8,579 nt of DNA, from assembly GCA_025929655.1 (NCBI GenBank), contig JAICPV010000069.1, forward strand, positions 1 to 8,579. Direction: 5' to 3'. The notes under the pieces are model-generated. The model ran no database searches, had not been told where the DNA came from, and saw only the letters and a list, made by a program, of their open reading frames with translations. Made by a program: the position numbers and the translations under genes. Of this stretch, positions 5,960 through 8,579 are shown one piece after another (within the stretch, counting starts at the first letter, position 1; the number at the start of each line of letters is the position of its first letter). Source of the DNA: Pyrinomonadaceae bacterium (GTDB taxonomy: Bacteria > Acidobacteriota > Blastocatellia > Pyrinomonadales > Pyrinomonadaceae).

Positions 5960-7450
5960 ATGACCTTCAGCACGATCGACTGGTTAATCCTGTTGGCCTA
6001 CCTCGGATTCACGGTGGCCGCCGGCCTCTGTGCGAAGCGGTACGTCGAGAATTTGAGCGGTTACATGGTCGCCGGGCGGCGGGTCGGGTTGTCTTTGGGA
6101 GTTGCGACGTTTGCGGCCACCGAGTTAGGCACGATCACGTTCATGTATTTCAGCGAGCTCGGGTACGTCACTGGGTTTTCGTGTTTCATCATCGGGATAC
6201 TCGCGATGCTGGCGTACATGTTTGTGGGCAGGACCGGCTTCATAATCGAAAGGCTTCGCAGCCTCGAGGTGATGACGATCCCGGAATACTACGAGATGCG
6301 CTACAGCCGTAGTGTGCGGCTTTTAGGCGGCATTATCCTCTTTCTCGGCGGCGTTCTGAACATGGGGATTTTTCTCAAGTTCGACGGCATTTTCCTTTCC
6401 GAGGTGATGGGATTTGGCCCGAACGCGCTGGCCGTGATCATGGTGATCATGATCATAGTCGTTGTGCTATACACGGTCCTGGGCGGGATGTTTTCGGTGG
6501 TCGTAACGGACTACCTGCAGTTTGTTGTGCTCTCGATCGGGGTCCTCGTGGCGCTGATCGCGGTGCTGGTCAACGTCGATCTTACTTCGATCGGCAATGC
6601 CGTGATGGGGCAATATGGCGAAAGCGGTGTAAACCCGCTCGTGAATCCGCGGTTCGGATGGATGTTCATCGTCTGGATTCTCATCAGCAACGTTGCGGCC
6701 GGCGCTCTGTGGCAACCGGGAACATCGAAAGCGCTCGCGTCCGAGAATCCTAAAGTCGCAAAAAAAGTTTTCTTTTACACCAGTTTGACCTTCGCTGGCC
6801 GGGCGATGATCCCGATGTTCATCGGTGTCGCGGCGCTCGCTTATCTCGGACCGAACGAATCACCGACTGCCGCTATGCCGAAGCTACTTAGAATCGTGAC
6901 GCCCCGCGGGTTTCTCGGACTTCTCGTCGCCGGTATGCTGGCCGCGTCGATGTCGACTTACAGCGCGTATCTGCTTGCGTGGAGCTCGGTGATCACGCGT
7001 GACGTGATCGCGTGTTTTCGAGCGAAGGATTTCGATGAGAGAACAACTATAAGGATTACGAGGATCTTTGCCATATTGATCGGCGCCTTTCTTCTAATAT
7101 TCGGCCTTTGGTATCAGATTCCCGATACGGCGTTTCAGTACCTTTTCATCACCGGAGCAATGTACACGGCGGGAGCCTTGGGATGCGTGGCAGCGGGTAT
7201 TTACTGGCGAAAGGCCAATATTGTCGGTGCATACGCAGCCTTGATAATGGGTGCGATCGCTCCAGCGGGCTTTCTGCTCCTCGAAAAATCGGCAGAGTCG
7301 CTTCCCGCTTGGCTGGCATTTATCACAGATGTAAATGTCTCCGGCCTGTTGAGCTTCGTACTTGCCGGAGCGGGAATGTATTTTGGCTCGATCTTCACCC
7401 AAAAGGCGTTTCCGCCGAGTATGAAACTTGTTGGAGGTACCGTTGAATGA
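5960..7450 (+). CDS. Sodium:solute symporter (SSS family), probable sugar importer
   Basis: This 496-residue membrane protein has about 13 predicted hydrophobic spans, the usual number for the SSS family. The first span is around 6-25. The family signature lies around 174-187 (LGGMFSVVVTDYLQ), followed by a long span. The Na+-binding part of the core is represented by AASMSTYSAYLLAWSS in the ninth span. GYMVAGRRV (34-42), just after span one, is also typical. It should couple Na+ entry to uptake of the operon's substrate across the inner membrane; family members carry sugars, sialic acids, amino acids, carboxylates or vitamins, so the cargo is inferred from neighbours only. It begins 18 bases after the preceding stop, with no obvious SD, and its stop overlaps the start of the small membrane protein (ATGA at 7447-7450). 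Confidence 0.92.
   Translation: MTFSTIDWLILLAYLGFTVAAGLCAKRYVENLSGYMVAGRRVGLSLGVATFAATELGTITFMYFSELGYVTGFSCFIIGILAMLAYMFVGRTGFIIERLRSLEVMTIPEYYEMRYSRSVRLLGGIILFLGGVLNMGIFLKFDGIFLSEVMGFGPNALAVIMVIMIIVVVLYTVLGGMFSVVVTDYLQFVVLSIGVLVALIAVLVNVDLTSIGNAVMGQYGESGVNPLVNPRFGWMFIVWILISNVAAGALWQPGTSKALASENPKVAKKVFFYTSLTFAGRAMIPMFIGVAALAYLGPNESPTAAMPKLLRIVTPRGFLGLLVAGMLAASMSTYSAYLLAWSSVITRDVIACFRAKDFDERTTIRITRIFAILIGAFLLIFGLWYQIPDTAFQYLFITGAMYTAGALGCVAAGIYWRKANIVGAYAALIMGAIAPAGFLLLEKSAESLPAWLAFITDVNVSGLLSFVLAGAGMYFGSIFTQKAFPPSMKLVGGTVE
7433..7437 (+). promoter_or_regulatory. Ribosome binding site GGAGG for the small membrane protein
   Basis: GGAGG lies within the last codons of the symporter gene, nine bases before the ATG at 7447. 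A strong, well-placed site in front of a 49-codon frame is the main reason to accept that small frame as a gene. Confidence 0.6.
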
Positions 7451-7596
7451 ATTTCGGTGTCGTAGTCTGGTTGCTGATCTTTGCTCTTTCGGCGGCGATC
7501 TTTTTTATCGTTGCGGCGGTCGTGGCGGTAAAAGGGCTGGGTGATCTCCGAACACTGCTTCGGCATTCGAAACGAAATGACGGGCCGCTCCCCTGA
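7447..7596 (+). CDS. Small single-span membrane protein (49 aa), possible symporter accessory subunit
   Basis: The frame reads MNFGVVVWLLIFALSAAIFF, continues hydrophobic through IVAAVVAVKG, and ends in a basic tail with LRTLLRHSKRND. That gives one membrane span (about residues 4-28) and a short positively charged C-terminal tail, which by the positive-inside rule faces the cytoplasm. Support for a real gene comes from the ATGA overlap with the symporter stop, GGAGG nine bases upstream, and a stop only 15 bases before the next gene. Several SSS transporters have tiny partner membrane proteins (for example YhdT with PanF, YjcH with ActP, MctS with MctC). This one is smaller, and I do not recognise its family. 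A role in symporter assembly or regulation is inference from position. Confidence 0.7.
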   Translation: MNFGVVVWLLIFALSAAIFFIVAAVVAVKGLGDLRTLLRHSKRNDGPLP

Positions 7597-7611
7597 TGCG
7601 GGAATAGATAT

Positions 7612-8579
7612 ATGGATCGACGAACGTTTTTGAAGGTGTCATCCGCTGGCGGACTCGCAAGCGCGGCTGCGGGTGGAGTGAGCGCCGAGCAAACGACTGC
7701 CGGACAACTTGTGCCTGCACCGCGAAATCCCGCGGATGACTTGCCGTTGACAAAATTGGCCGGCGATTACCGGCGCAATCTCTTCGACGATTTTCTCCCG
7801 TTCATGGACCGCTTTGTGATCGACCATGAGCTGGGCGGTTTTATGTGCAACGCGGATTTCACGGGCCAGCGGATAAACGAAAACAAGTCGAGCTGGTTCG
7901 AAGGGCGCGGAAGCTGGGTTTACGCCTTTCTTTACAACAACCTCGCGCGCGAGAGGAAGTACCTTGACGTCGCGCAGAGATCGATCGATTTCGTTCGAAA
8001 GGCAATGCCCCTGGGCGAGGACGAACTTTGGCCAAAGGAGTTGACCCGTGACGGCAAACCCCTCACTTCGGCAGATGGAGAGATCTACGGCGACCTCTTC
8101 ATTGCCGAAGGACTTGCCGAAGTGTCAAAAGCGACGGGCGACAAAGCACTCTGGGATGAAGCTAAACACCTTGTCCTGAAATGTGTTCGCCTCTACGATC
8201 GCCCAGATTACAGGCCGGCGATAGGACAAACATACCTCGGCCGCGAAGCCCGGCCGTTTCCTGGTGCGCGTATTCAAGGCGTCTGGATGGTTTTGGTCCG
8301 CGTCATAACGCAAATGTTGGAAATTCGCGGGGATGCGGAGCTTGAAAAGATCGCCAGACGCTGCATTGATGCGATCGTGAATCATCATTTCAATCCCGCA
8401 TTTGGATTGGATAACGAATTGCTCAACCACGATCTCTCGCGGCCGACGAATGAGTATGCGCAACTCGTCTACACGGGCCACTGTATCGAAACTTTATGGA
8501 TGGTTCTGCACGAGGCGAAACGGCTAAAAAACGAAAAGCTATTCGCGACTGTGGCGGAAAGATTTCGGCGCCACGTCGA
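7612..8579 (+). CDS. N-acylglucosamine 2-epimerase (AGE) family protein with Tat-like signal, 3' truncated
   Basis: The frame is open to the window end (322 residues visible; family members are usually around 400). The N terminus MDRRTFLKVSSAGGLASAAA has the twin-arginine pattern RRTFLK, a short hydrophobic stretch and a plausible cleavage site after VSA (25), so export folded through Tat is likely. The mature part is an alpha/alpha barrel of the AGE type: GGFMCNADFTGQ (75-86), WFEGRGSWVYAFLYNN (95-110, the family's W-x-x-GRxxW-x-x-S/A-x-LYN block), and a late segment TGHCIETLWMVLHEA with His290, matching the conserved catalytic GH-x-x-E. AGE enzymes interconvert C2 epimers such as GlcNAc/ManNAc, glucose/mannose or cellobiose ends. 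CGGGA near 7599-7603 is a moderate ribosome site. The last genes thus pair an exported epimerase with a Na+ importer. The substrate is not determinable from this sequence. Confidence 0.88.
   Translation, partial: MDRRTFLKVSSAGGLASAAAGGVSAEQTTAGQLVPAPRNPADDLPLTKLAGDYRRNLFDDFLPFMDRFVIDHELGGFMCNADFTGQRINENKSSWFEGRGSWVYAFLYNNLARERKYLDVAQRSIDFVRKAMPLGEDELWPKELTRDGKPLTSADGEIYGDLFIAEGLAEVSKATGDKALWDEAKHLVLKCVRLYDRPDYRPAIGQTYLGREARPFPGARIQGVWMVLVRVITQMLEIRGDAELEKIARRCIDAIVNHHFNPAFGLDNELLNHDLSRPTNEYAQLVYTGHCIETLWMVLHEAKRLKNEKLFATVAERFRRHV

Noticed and set aside
5746..6312. Plus-strand open frame of 188 codons spanning the GATase1-like end and the symporter start
   Set aside because: It overlaps two strong genes in another frame. 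The translation is Arg/His-rich and lacks the hydrophobic pattern or motifs of any family.

Overview
The window is one tightly packed, single-strand (+) catabolic gene cluster. Ten protein-coding genes run head to tail with almost no non-coding DNA. It opens inside the first gene (an alpha/beta hydrolase lacking its 5' end) and closes inside the last (an N-acylglucosamine 2-epimerase-family enzyme lacking its 3' end). No RNA gene, mobile element, CRISPR array or terminator hairpin is visible. The largest gap between genes is 27 bases, so the promoter and terminator must lie outside the window.

Layout: (1) 1-729 alpha/beta hydrolase, 5' truncated; (2) 757-1830 zinc-dependent MDR alcohol/polyol dehydrogenase, possibly starting 24 bases earlier at an ATC codon; (3) 1835-2806 BadF/BcrA-type amino-sugar kinase; (4) 2807-3565 SIS-domain (UPF0309-like) sugar-phosphate protein; (5) 3566-4273 divergent CutC TIM barrel; (6) 4266-5144 PhyH-type Fe(II)/2-oxoglutarate oxygenase; (7) 5147-5941 GATase1-like (DUF1355-type) protein; (8) 5960-7450 sodium:solute symporter; (9) 7447-7596 a 49-residue single-membrane-span protein; (10) 7612-end AGE-family epimerase with a Tat-like signal peptide. 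Most junctions are 0-4 bases apart or overlap by 4 or 8 bases, which implies one transcript with translational coupling.

How the genes may work together (inference): a sugar, probably an N-acylated or otherwise decorated amino sugar, is epimerised outside the cytoplasm by the exported AGE protein. It is then imported by the Na+ symporter, perhaps with the tiny membrane protein as accessory subunit, and phosphorylated by the BadF-type kinase. The SIS protein would process the sugar phosphate. The hydrolase, MDR dehydrogenase and PhyH oxygenase could remove acyl or alkyl groups or oxidise the ring. The CutC-like and GATase1-like proteins have no firm role, and their placement suggests metabolic functions in this pathway. 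The combination matches no textbook pathway I can name.

Organism: a moderately GC-rich bacterium. The gene mix (exported AGE with an RRTFLK-type signal, PhyH, GATase1-like, SSS and MDR dehydrogenase in one cluster) recalls soil or freshwater Acidobacteriota or the Planctomycetota/Verrucomicrobiota group. This assignment is weak because there is no phylogenetic marker here.
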